DNA of 64,000 bases from Albugo candida (Eukaryota; Oomycota; Peronosporomycetes; Albuginales; Albuginaceae): assembly GCA_905220665.1 (NCBI GenBank), contig CAJNAR010000147.1:434001-498000 (forward strand), read 5' to 3'. Under the pieces are notes generated by a model. The model did not search any database and had not been told where the DNA came from. It saw only the letters and a program-made list of their open reading frames with translations. Numbering within the stretch: position 1 is the first letter of the stretch; the number at the start of each line of letters is the position of its first letter. Positions 10,111 to 19,861 of this stretch are shown one piece after another. A program made the translations under genes and the position numbers.

Positions 10111-12681
10111 CTATTTTTTATTGAGTCCGACCGAAAGAAGTAATGGGAAATTCAGACGACGCGGTATAAACCATGAAAGTAAAACCAATACGCTCAGTGC
10201 GAGTGCCAATGCAAAATATAACGCATTGGTATCGAATGGGAATGGATACCCCAAATACGCAAAGGCTGCAAATAGCGCAGGCGCTCCACTACCGCCCAAT
10301 ACGATGGCCCCATAACTGATCACGTGAGTCAGACGATACACCATCAATCGGCGATCTGCTGGTATGGAATGATCCAACAGCGTTGAGAGCGCCGATTGTG
10401 CGATTGCGCCAGTCAAATGCTTTCCCAACATAATCAAAATCACCAAAAGTGGGGTCATGGCCACATGATTGATATCGAGAATGGCAAGCAATGGGAAACA
10501 ACACATTATGGGAATCTGCATCATTAAACCCAGTCGAAGTATGGCTAACGGTGTCATGATTCCTGTTGAGAGGCATCGGCCAAGAAGTATGCGGCACAGA
10601 CCGACCAGGAGCGGAGTAAGCGTCATGCAAATGGTCACCATCAGCACTTGAGAAGTAATTGGATCGATCTTGCTCGGATGGGAAGAAACTTTAGTGAGAA
10701 ATGTGACCGAGACGGATTGAATTGATAGACTTTCTTTCTGGTTTTTGATAAACCATAACGGAAGAACGTCGTCAAATCCAGCTTGCAGCGAGAACCACAC
10801 ACCTGTCAAAATAAGAATCAAACCAGCATTAGGATTTTGCCGAGATACAAGACGGCAAAGGTCGAAATCAGTCGGTCGTGAGAATGGTCGGGATGAGAAT
10901 GAAACCCGTGCTTCTACTTTACGTTTGAAAACATCATCCATGAAACGTTCTGGCTTCTTGGACAATAGTCCTTTTCGAGATTGTTTGCCGGCGTCGACGT
11001 CAATTGCAATCGCATGTTGTATCTCCGACGTTACGACATCACACTCTTGCTCGATATTTTGTAGACCGTACTCGTTACAGTCAAAAAACGCTTCTTCATC
11101 GCTGTCCTGCTCGTCCAAATAACCTTCAGATGCCAACAACCGGTTGTGTCTACCGATGATTTCCTTGGTCTTTTCGAGAGACCCTGTCGTTTGCATCCAA
11201 AACAAAGCAAAATCACTCTCCAAACCACTTTGACCAAGTTCGACTGTATCTTTTCCACCGTATTTTGCAGGAAGCGCATGTATTCCGACCCATTTTAGCA
11301 GTTCTTGCTTCGTCAAGTCTTTTGTAATAATATTCATTTTTTTCAGCGTACTGGCAGCCACATGAAGACGCACTTGTGCCACGACTTTAGCGTTGAACCA
11401 TACCGGAGCATTTATTACTAAAAGCTTGTACAATATTCCTGGGAAAAGCTGCTGAAGAGTTTTAGATATCATAGGCACCGCTTCCATGGGCCATCCTTCT
11501 GTGTCGAGCAAAGTCAGTCCGTTCAAGTCGATTATGTACACAATGTGCTTAGTATTGCGACGCAATTTAAGCAAAGCGTACTCGATAAAGTATCGATAGT
11601 GAGCACAGAGATCCAGCGTCGAAAATCCAGAAGACAAAAGCTTCTCAGTCTTAATCTGACCAACGCAATCCCACAACACTACATGTCCGTCCTTGGTGTA
11701 CCCTTGATAATAATGAGGAATAATGCTTCGAATCGTCTCAAAATGTGGGTTTGGTTGCCAAATCACACTTTCCTGATACGATTCAGGTGCATTTTGACGG
11801 CCCAATACATTCTTGCCGGCATGTTGCGTATGATCTTCCAATATTTGCGTCTTTCTATTGCTATTGTTTGCTTTGTCATTCGCTTCATTAAGACTTGAGT
11901 CCGTGAACTTTGGCTTCTCCAAAGATACAGACTCTGACTCGAAATGAAAGTCGTCTCGTGAGGCTACTGGGATATATGCTGCCGTTGTATGGTTAGTGTT
12001 CAACTGCAATCCAACCATTGTAATAACAACAACGGACCACGCAGCCATAGACACCAAAGTGAACGGGTAGTAATAGAGCTTCATCTGCAATTTATCGGCT
12101 TGCGAGCGAGTCAAAACGTCATGCTCCACCGTCAGTTCAAACCCCCCCAATACCGTCACATATGTCATCAGAGCCCCCAGAAATATTCCAACATATCCGC
12201 TGATTGTGGCCAAATGCGACTGCCGATTTCTATGGTTCCAAATAAAGCATCAATATGATAGAGTCACATCGATTTAAGCATACCCGCAAATTTCATCTAT
12301 TTCAGTCAAAGCACTTGGAATCACACCCGTAAATATTCCCGTGACGATGCGGGTGAAGACAACTTGAACAAACGATTGACAAAGGAGTAAGCCAAAAAAT
12401 CCCAAACCAATACTCGCCAAGCCGAATAAAATGATCCCTTTGCTGTATAGTGTGATCCGCGAGTACTTGATCCAAACCGGACTGCTTAGCAAGTGGCCGA
12501 TATAACTCGCAAATGATAAAATAGCGGTATACATTCCAAGAAGAGTGTACAAAGTATCAGGATAGAAATGAAAGACGATCAATGGGCTGCATAAAAAGAA
12601 GACGGTGTGTGATATGTGTTCCATCACGACACATCCCATTAGAAATAAAAGGCGGCCATTGTATTCCTGACACCAGCTCAT
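10111..12681 (-). CDS. MFS transporter with an internal CRAL-TRIO/Sec14 lipid-binding domain, two exons, 838 aa
   Basis: complement(join(10111..12229, 12284..12681)), 2517 bases in frame. Exon 1 encodes four hydrophobic segments; exon 2 begins with two more (YVGIFLGALMTYVTVLGGFE and YPFTLVSMAAWSVVVITMVG), then a polar linker, and then a soluble region at about residues 285-470. That region reads as a Sec14 fold: IIPHYYQGYTKDGHVVLWDC, HIVYIIDLNGLTLLD, LQQLFPGILYKLLVINAPVW, and ALPAKYGG near its end. From about residue 580 there are six further membrane segments to the C-terminus. The layout is thus a 6+6 major facilitator transporter whose central cytoplasmic loop carries a Sec14 domain. The substrate is unknown; a phosphoinositide- or lipid-sensing role for the loop is inference. 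The ATG at 12681 is the first in frame. Confidence 0.82.
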
Positions 12682-12926
12682 TGATTCTCTGCGAGGTATG
12701 ACGGTACAGCTATTAATGCATAGAGAATTGTTCGATATTAATGACTCTGATTGAGTAGAGGAGAAACGTAGCAGTTATCTCGGGGAAGAATTCAGAGTCA
12801 GAAAATAACGCACGCTTTGCTGGCTCTCACTCACTGCAAACGTGTCGATCATGTCTCAATAATTTTATCTTGCTCACGAAACAGTTATGTATTATCGCGT
12901 TCCTGCTACACTACAGCTGTAACTTC

Positions 12927-15761
12927 CTAGAAAAGGTTGACCTCTTTTTTCTTTGCTTGTTGTTTCCATTTAGGAAGTTTGATGTAATCTGCTCTGGATA
13001 CTTGAAACACTTTCTTAAATTCTTCTTCGGAAAGGTACGACTAGGAAAAGAAAAGAGAAGTTAACCACAGTCAGTCAAACCACAATTGCTTACCTCGCGA
13101 GCAGTCAGATCGATGTTGTCCACCCCCGCTAAAAGTTGCTCGTAAGAATACGACGATTTTACAGTCTCATTCCGATCTCCAGAAGAGCTTTTTTGGGTAA
13201 GATCGGCCGCTTCCATACTTAAGTTCGGTTCTCCGGACGCTTGACCCTTTGTGGAGACATCATTTGCCTCCTCGTTCTTCTCACCTGAGACCTTTTCCTT
13301 GTCTCCTGAGACGTTCCCCTTGTCTGTTGAGACTACTTCCTTTTTAGCAAATACCATTTCTTTTTCTGCGAGAAGCGTTTCCTTTTCTGCAGTCAGCTTT
13401 TCTTTTTCTGCAGCGAGTAATTTCAATTTAGTTTGATATGGGTCTATGAAATCGTCTTGCTGAAAATATTGGTCGTCCCACGCTAAAAAGTGGCCTTTGA
13501 ATGTAAGGGGCTCACAGCCGCAATGTGTGGCGATTACAGGAATGTCGTCCCCGCGCCCATCGCTCTGTACCGTCTGCAAATATCTGTCAGCCAAAATGTA
13601 AGTATTTTGGACTTCTCCTCTATTCGCATTTTTCCCAATCCAAATGTACAGAGCCGCATACGTGTCCAAAAGAAATACATCGTCTTGTGTCAAATCATCC
13701 TGCGCAAATTCGACGATTTCTGTGACGTCGAAATTCCCACAAACATTTGTACAGTGAAATAGACGGGAAGGACGTGGACGATCGAATGTGAATGTAGCAT
13801 TTGTAGGAGCAGCCTGACCGCCTAAAAGATCCCAAAACTCGTCTGATTCCTCGTTTTCATTGATCATTGTGATCTCTTCAGTTTTTTGCATATGCTTTGC
13901 TATAGTGCAAGAGACTTGAAACTCCAATTCTGTACTTCCACTTCCTCGCCACACAAATATTTGCTCTATTGATTTCGCAATAAAACAATCGCCACAGTAG
14001 AGATTGGAGGCTTTGGGTTCGACTTCTGTTGCCATTATGTTTGCCTCAGTGGTTCCTCGTACATGGAAAAGCAGAACATCCTGTGTACTGATGTCACTTT
14101 CCAACACGTCTCGGACTTTTCCACCCTTCCTGACAATCATTCGACCTTGAAATAATCGACGGAAATCGCTCGGTTCTTTCCCTTGGACCACACGGATCAA
14201 AGCTGATGTATTTCTCAATTCTTCTCCGAGTTGAAATGCGATCATTGCGGAAGCCGCTTTTTCATCAGTTGAGGACTGACGACCTTGCCAAAAGTAAATC
14301 AAGCTCTTAAGTGATTGTGAGCCGTGTGTGGTCGAAGTTGGCATTCCTGAACACAGTATCACGTAGCTATCACCCCCATAGAAAACACCGTGGAATTCGC
14401 GTGGGATCTCTACTTTCTCCAGATCCTCTATGCGCCAAACTTTCAGCTCAATATCAGCACCGATTTTAGATTCGCCTTCGTGTTGTTCTTTGGAAGAAAG
14501 AGAATGTCCTCCATTGACCAACAACACGACGTCTACGTCATGTCCACTTGCTTTCTTTGACAAAGTTGCAGGCTTTTGGGTTTCAGTACCGGTAGAGTGT
14601 GAATCCCAACTTTTGAATAAACTTTTAAAAAGTACTGATTCCGCTTCTTCCACTACCCGAGTGATTGGAATCTGACTTGAATGTTTCCTCTCTTCGCGAA
14701 GAAATTGCATCGCAATCACCATCGACTTCTTCCTTGTATTGATCGAGACGCCATGACCTACCCAGACATACAGAATTGAAGCAGTGTCCACCAAGTAGAT
14801 GTTTTCTTTCTGTAACAAAGCCTTTGTCAGAATGCCGTTCTGAGTCGTCTCGTTAATAAATTTGACATCGTCTTCTGAGCTGACCAGCACACGGTAGAAC
14901 TTCGTACTAGTCTTAGTAGCCTCGCTGAATTTTTCGTCAGTTTGTGTTGGAACCGCACCACTCACATCGATGTAACCTCCCAACGAGCTCCAAAATGTCT
15001 CATTGATTGGTTCATCATCCAAAAGAGTAATTTGACTTTTCCCTCCCCTTTCTTCACTCCGAAGCTTGAGTATGAAATCCAACCCTTTTGCCTTTTCAAC
15101 AATACTCGCTTCTCGTCCATTAAATAAAAACAGTTCGTCGTACATATCAAGAACGTACACATCATTGCAGTTTAAGGAGGTATTCTTCACAGGCACTTCG
15201 CAGATCCGAACCACATGCTTCCCCTTGATTTGATACAGCTTGGATGTTTTGTCGGCATCTTTTACAGAAGCAACAGGGACCAATCCACTCGAAACTCCTC
15301 CAGGCAAATACACAAGCGAGCCCACTTCTTTAAAGTACGAAAGGAAGAGAGGCTACAATTGAAAATAAAAATGTAAGCAACTTCAACAAAAACAATCTGA
15401 TTCAGGTCTACCGATTCTCGTCCTTGACACTCACGATACTCCACAGGTGAGCCATCCAGCGCATCATCTAATTCAACGCTTTTGTAGGCAGCAACAAACT
15501 GTTCATCAGTAGAAGTCTCATTTCCAAGCCAAAAGTGTATATTCCATGAGAATCCACTACATTTTTTGATTATAACCGGTATTCTGCCTAATTGGTATTC
15601 TACCTCTTATGCTGATTTGTTTTCAGAAAAATGTAGCTATCGCCCGTACAGAGTCTGTTGATGAGCTCATAGGGGATCTCTACTAGTTTCATTTTTTCCA
15701 CTCTCCATGCTCTCAGTCCTATTTCCTTCCCAGCATCGGTGAACGCAGCGTCGATAGACAT
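12927..15761 (-). CDS. Villin: six gelsolin repeats plus headpiece, four exons, 891 aa
   Basis: complement(join(12927..13040, 13094..15352, 15412..15556, 15604..15761)), 2676 bases in frame. Exon 1 gives GLRAWRVEKMKLVEIP and GDSYIFLKT; exon 2 gives HFWLGNETSTDE and VEYRECQGRES; exon 3 starts FLSYFKEVGSLVYLPGGV and carries the remaining gelsolin repeats (recurrent DVYVLD, DVFLLDTYAALYIWIG). A linker of AEKE-type heptads follows. The last exon supplies the headpiece, YLSEEEFKKVFQ and LPKWKQQAKKKEVNLF, just before the stop. Villins cap, sever and bundle actin. The headpiece exon is separated by a 53-base intron and would be missed if the frame were read through, which would end at a stop near 13061. 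The protein is full length for the family. Confidence 0.9.
13360..13430 (-). repeat. Degenerate 21-base repeat coding for AEKExxx heptads in the villin linker
   Basis: Three to four imperfect copies of a unit encoding LTAEKET / LLAEKEM / VFAKKEV occur in tandem in the linker before the headpiece. On the + strand they are seen as repeated TTTCTTTTTCTGC-like blocks. Related but more diverged units (DKGNVSGDKEKVSGEK) continue to about 13290. This looks like a recently expanded coiled or charged spacer. Confidence 0.6.
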
Positions 15762-15832
15762 CTTGGATTTCAATGCCACAGATTTTGTTTGATTAGGAGA
15801 GATATAAAGGAGACAAATACGTTTATTACAAA

Positions 15833-16440
15833 TCAGACCATACCGGTAGTGTTATGATACTCTCGAATAGCAGAAGGAGCTATTAAGGAGAATGGCGAGA
15901 CAAGCACATCAAATGCTTCTTCTTCGCTCCGTTTGGGTTGAGATGTTTTGCTTATGGTATGTAAAACGCCACTCACACTACCAAGTGGAGCATCAATGTC
16001 GACACCGCTTGCATACTGGAACGTCTGACCAGGATAAAGGATTGGAGTGCACCCAACAATTCCAGGAGATCCACGAGGAAGCACATTCCGCTGACCAGAT
16101 GCACTATTGAATGTATATTGCCTTCCAAGTATTTGATACGGACACTCCTTGTCTGCAGAGATATCAAGGTCAAATTGGAATTCCACAAACGATTTCGACG
16201 TACTGTTATTTGTGATTGTTATTCGATATGTAAATCGATACAAGTTCGGAGTCTCTGGTGAAGCATCATCTACATATTGACTAGTGGCTTCCACGCGGAT
16301 ACCGTTTGTGACCGAGACTACATCAGGCTCAATTTAACAACAAAGCTTTCGGACGTCCGTATAGCCATAAGCCATACCACTAGAGCATTTTGCGAGTAAA
16401 AGCTGGTCTGAAACTTCCTGTAGCGCGCTAACAATGCCAT
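15833..16440 (-). CDS. ApaG (DUF525) domain protein, probably mitochondrial, three exons, 168 aa
   Basis: complement(join(15833..16152, 16204..16327, 16378..16440)), 507 bases in frame. The core reads VSVTNGIRVEATSQYV, LYRFTYRITITNN, YQILGRQYTF, GSPGIVGCTPILYPGQTFQY, SGVDIDAPLGSVSG and FDVLVSPFSL, the full ApaG fold known from bacterial ApaG, POLDIP2 and FBXO3. There is no F-box. The N-terminus MALLARYRKFQTSFYSQN is basic and hydroxylated like a mitochondrial presequence. The second intron (16153-16203, GTACGT...CTGCAG) is 51 bases, so it can be retained without breaking the frame. Removing it restores the normal spacing between ITITNN and QILGRQ. The first intron (16328-16377) is inferred because the frame upstream of VSVTNG hits a stop. 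Confidence 0.8.
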
Positions 16441-16557
16441 CTTAAAATTCGATCAATCATCATTGAACCAGTACGCTTTTACCGTATCGCCTCGTCTAGC
16501 TTTAAAGCGATCAGCTACGGCCCATTTTAGAATCGTGTAATAGGAATACCGGAAATA

Positions 16558-16887
16558 TTAGATGAGCTCATTTACATTAGTATCGCTGATATGCGCATTT
16601 TGCCTGAATCCCTGGCGAATCATTTCGTATATTCTATTGGCTACGAGTGATCCATCATCAACTTGCTCGATATCGTGGAATTTCTTCTGCTTTGACGCAA
16701 AGATGTCTTCCAGACCCTGAAAATCTTCAAAGCGTTTCTTTCTATTGTCTCTAGGCGCATTCAGGAAATCGCCTTTGCCCCACTGCTCAGTCTGTAGTGG
16801 TGCACGTAATGTAAAATGCGGGGTATTTTTGAAAAGTGCTGCATCTCGCAGTAAGCACTTGTAGATAGAAATGACAGAGTTTCTCAT
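16558..16887 (-). CDS. Small LYR-motif protein, 109 aa
   Basis: Single-exon frame from an ATG. The N-terminus MRNSVISIYKCLLRDAALF fits the LYR/LYK motif of the Complex1_LYR family (Leu/Ile-Tyr-Lys/Arg, then LLR), and IRQGFRQNAHISD near the C-terminus resembles the conserved R-GFR-N segment of ISD11/LYRM proteins. Family members are small mitochondrial factors that bind acyl-ACP and serve Fe-S cluster assembly or respiratory complex assembly. Here the two motifs are separated by an unusually long polar insert (residues about 30-80). Which LYRM subfamily it belongs to cannot be told. It lies 32 bases downstream of the LYC1-like gene on the same strand. Confidence 0.55.
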   Translation of the reverse strand: MRNSVISIYKCLLRDAALFKNTPHFTLRAPLQTEQWGKGDFLNAPRDNRKKRFEDFQGLEDIFASKQKKFHDIEQVDDGSLVANRIYEMIRQGFRQNAHISDTNVNELI

Positions 16888-16919
16888 AGAAACTCAAAAT
16901 ACTAATAATACAACAAAAA

Positions 16920-18038
16920 TCAAACCCAAGAGAATTTTTCGTTAAGAAGCCAAAGTAGCGTTGTGTCCTTCATTTTCGGAAAAAACATTATGCTCGACAA
17001 GGACTCTGTGCGTGTCACTTTTGTAATATGTACATGCTTTTGGATCTGGGAGGTAAATAATCTCGATGAAGGCTGCCATATTTTGATATATTTTAGCTTG
17101 AAGCGGTTAGCCTGCATGATCGCAGCGTAAAGGAGTTGCACAACTTGTTCATGTTCGCAATCCATTCGTGTCCGTAGTACATAAAGGGTTGCTTCTTTGA
17201 AATCTAAAGCCCACACGATAAATGCGTCAGCATTTATTCGATACCCGCATGCTAATTGACTTTGAGGATGGAGCGCTCTTGATTCTGCGTAGTACTGCCC
17301 AATGCAAAACTGCCATTCAATTGAGTCAAATGTAGGAATGGTTAGAAATACGTCTTGACTGAAAAGAGCTTCGTCGTCGAGAAGCTGTCGTTCAATGCGT
17401 TCAGCATCTTCACGAAGAAGAATATCAAGCTGTTTATCCAGGAAAAGCATATTTTTTTCATCAATGCCGGACTTAACGGGATTGTCCATTGAGTCCAAGC
17501 AAATGACGGCTGACTCGGACGGATATGCTTTCCAACCGAGCTTGGTGTAGTAACTCGACCCAATATCTGAATAAAGCGCGGACGCAATTGCCTTTGGACG
17601 AGATGCGAGAACTTTGGCAACTTGCTGTAAGAAATGAGTAGCATACCCACATTTACGATAGGCTGGTAATGTGAACACAGAAGCGATGTGATACGAATAT
17701 CCACGCCTAATTTGTTGGCTTTCAGATGACTTCAGCATACAATCAAAACGATGTACTTCACAGTGACAGATAATGTTCATCTTAGAGCCATTTTCCTCTG
17801 TATTATTCGCTAAAAGCCCAAAAAAGATCGACTTATCGCGAGAAAATCGAGTGGATCGTTGTATCTTTTCCTTTATTTGGTATTCTTCCTGGCTCCAAAA
17901 AGGCTGTCCCCACTCCTGGTAATCGTTGATCTTGCACTGAACCTTGGCTTCCTCGGAACTTAGCTCCACAAAGCGAGCTTGCTCGAATTTCAGCATATTG
18001 CTTTCCAAATCGCGACTATAAATTTGCGTGTGATACAT
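16920..18038 (-). CDS. LYC1-like GNAT acetyltransferase, 372 aa
   Basis: Intronless; the ATG at 18038 is preceded in frame by only a TTG. The central part is a GNAT domain: ASVFTLPAYRKCGYATHFLQ is the acetyl-CoA binding motif A region (normally R/Q-x-x-G-x-G/A; here RKCGYA), followed by ALYSDIGSSYYTKLGW, the SDIG-x-x-YxKLGW signature I associate with fungal LYC1 lysine N6-acetyltransferase and its relatives. The C-terminal half continues with the typical LYC1 extension (WQFCIGQYYAESR, WALDFKEATLYVLR, WQPSS). Length fits the family. The likely reaction is acetyl transfer from acetyl-CoA to an amine, with lysine as the family precedent, but the substrate here is not demonstrated. Confidence 0.75.
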   Translation of the reverse strand: MYHTQIYSRDLESNMLKFEQARFVELSSEEAKVQCKINDYQEWGQPFWSQEEYQIKEKIQRSTRFSRDKSIFFGLLANNTEENGSKMNIICHCEVHRFDCMLKSSESQQIRRGYSYHIASVFTLPAYRKCGYATHFLQQVAKVLASRPKAIASALYSDIGSSYYTKLGWKAYPSESAVICLDSMDNPVKSGIDEKNMLFLDKQLDILLREDAERIERQLLDDEALFSQDVFLTIPTFDSIEWQFCIGQYYAESRALHPQSQLACGYRINADAFIVWALDFKEATLYVLRTRMDCEHEQVVQLLYAAIMQANRFKLKYIKIWQPSSRLFTSQIQKHVHITKVTRTESLSSIMFFPKMKDTTLLWLLNEKFSWV

Positions 18039-18137
18039 CAAATTTATTGTACGCGCAATGCTCTCGTGATATCCCTCGACTGATAAGAAGGCACAAACAA
18101 ATAGTACAGCAGCTCGACTGTGACTTATTTTCCATTC

Positions 18138-19332
18138 CTAATGTTCCTCTCTACTTTTACTCGTATTTTCTACGACTTGAGCGACGATCACAGTGATATC
18201 ATCTGGTTTAAGATTATGTCGAATGGCTGCGTCAACAATACCTCTAGCAGCGTTCTCGACATCATTCTGCACAATGTCTATGAGAGAACATACTTCTGTA
18301 TGCCAGTACTTCTGGAACGCTTTGACAGGCTAAAAAATTTGCAATTAGTTTCAGAATCAAGCATAATGACGTCTTGCGAGTTTTACCGAATCACTGCGAG
18401 TAGCTGCGTTTAAATCAGCCGCGAAATTATCCCAGACTCCGTCAGTTGCTAACACGATGACATCACCCACCTTTAGCTCGATGCTACCCAGCTTTGCCTG
18501 CACATCAATTGCATTTGAGCTTAGTTCATTGCCAAATCAACAAGAATGATAAGCTTACATCTCGCGGATGGTTCTCAATCGCCCCGTATTCTTTGAACTG
18601 TGGTGGAACTTTGGCAAGCTGATAAGGTGCTCGGCCATAATACTGAAATTCACTTTGAAACACAATTGAACCATCCCGTATCACAACAAATCCAGAGTCT
18701 CCGAGATTCGCATACGCTAATACTGGAACAGCTTTATCGCTTGTTTTGGAGTGTACTGAACTGATTTGCAATATACACGCAGTCGTGCTTCCTGCCTCAA
18801 CCGTGGGATCGTTCAGCATCTGCTGAAAAGCATATTGAAGAGTCTGAAATGGTGATTGCCCACGTTTCTGGATAAAGTCGTTCGCATTACGCATCAAGCT
18901 TCGTGAAACTTGTCCTGGGTCGACTCCATTCTCATTCCATCCGCCAACACCATCCGCAACTCCAATAAATGTATCGGCTGCAAAATAAGAGTCTTCGCCA
19001 CAATTACTGGGATCCACCGCCATTTTCTTCACGCAGTCTTTTGCACTTGCCTTTTTATTTTTTCCCTGACAAGCTACACGAGCTCTAAAAACGAATTCTG
19101 GTATCTTGGTGTTTTCGTTGCCTGTAATTTCAGACGAGTCATTCCATTGATGGAAACCGCGAATCCAAGACCGAGGCGATAAAAAAGAATAACTTGAAGC
19201 TTCAGCAGTATCTCTTTTAGAGCTTGTGTGCAAGAATCGCTTTCTGAACAAAACTGTCTGTTGTTTGTGATACGGAAGCGATTTCGACACAGAGCATGTC
19301 GCTACTTTCGTCAAGCGAATCGTTCGATGCAT
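18138..19332 (-). CDS. PPTC7-like mitochondrial PP2C phosphatase, three exons, 358 aa
   Basis: complement(join(18138..18329, 18387..18497, 18559..19332)), 1077 bases in frame. PP2C motifs in order: DSYFAADTFIGVADGVGGW, ANLGDSGFVVIRDG, VGDVIVLATDGVWDN and KPDDITVIVAQVV. The pattern VADGVGGWNENGVDPG with SRSLM is that of PPTC7/azr1-type phosphatases of the mitochondrion. The first ATG (19332) opens a strongly basic leader (MHRTIRLTKVATCSVSK) that fits a mitochondrial presequence. In exon 3, 27 bases that begin GT and end AG are in frame and are kept as coding, because 27 bases is too short for an intron here. The gene is divergent from bL20m, with 93 bases between the start codons. Confidence 0.88.
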
Positions 19333-19425
19333 TACCGTAATTGTACTTTCACCAATCAAACGCTTTGCAATGACATCCGACACAAATTGATTGGTTTACA
19401 CTTTTCAGTTCGGTAAGCATCAAAT

Positions 19426-19808
19426 ATGTCGTGGAAGAAGCATAAGAAAATCCTGGCAATGACCAAAGGGTATCGCGGTCGGGCCAATTCATGTTACACA
19501 GTCGCAATCAATCGTTTGGAGAAGGCATTACAATACCAGTATCGTGACCGTAAGCAGAAAAAGCGGGTAAGAGAAACTTTCAATGAAGCGTGCTTGTGTA
19601 CTTAGCGCATTGACTCGACTAGGATATGCGTACAATGTGGATCCAGCAAATCAACGCAGGCTCACGACAGGAAGGAATGTCTTATTCTAAGCTGATTCCT
19701 CGATTGAATGCATCAAACATTGAGTTAAATCGCAAAGTGCTAGCGGATTTGGCGGCTACAGAGCCTTTCAGTTTTAAATCACTGATGGAGATTGTCAAGA
19801 CGATGTAG
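19426..19808 (+). CDS. MRPL20: Mitochondrial (bacterial-type) ribosomal protein bL20, two exons, 108 aa
   Basis: join(19426..19566, 19623..19808), 327 bases in frame. Exon 1 encodes [36 protein letters not shown]; exon 2 gives [31 protein letters not shown] and [10 protein letters not shown]. This is the complete bL20 consensus (GYRGRA, RDR, WI-x-INA, G-x-YS, ELNRK-LA). The N-terminal MSWKKHKKI is too short for a long presequence but basic. An AG at 19603-19604 would shift the frame, so the acceptor is placed at 19622. bL20 binds 23S-type rRNA early in large-subunit assembly. An apicoplast or plastid home is unlikely in this type of organism, so the mitochondrion is inferred. Confidence 0.9.
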
Positions 19809-19861
19809 GAAATATGGGTCAGACGTATAACATGGATTATCATAGGATACTTTTCCATTGC

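Noticed and set aside
18226..18252. 27-base GT...AG segment in the last exon of the PPTC7-like gene
   Set aside because: In frame, without stop, and far shorter than any other intron in the window; treated as coding.
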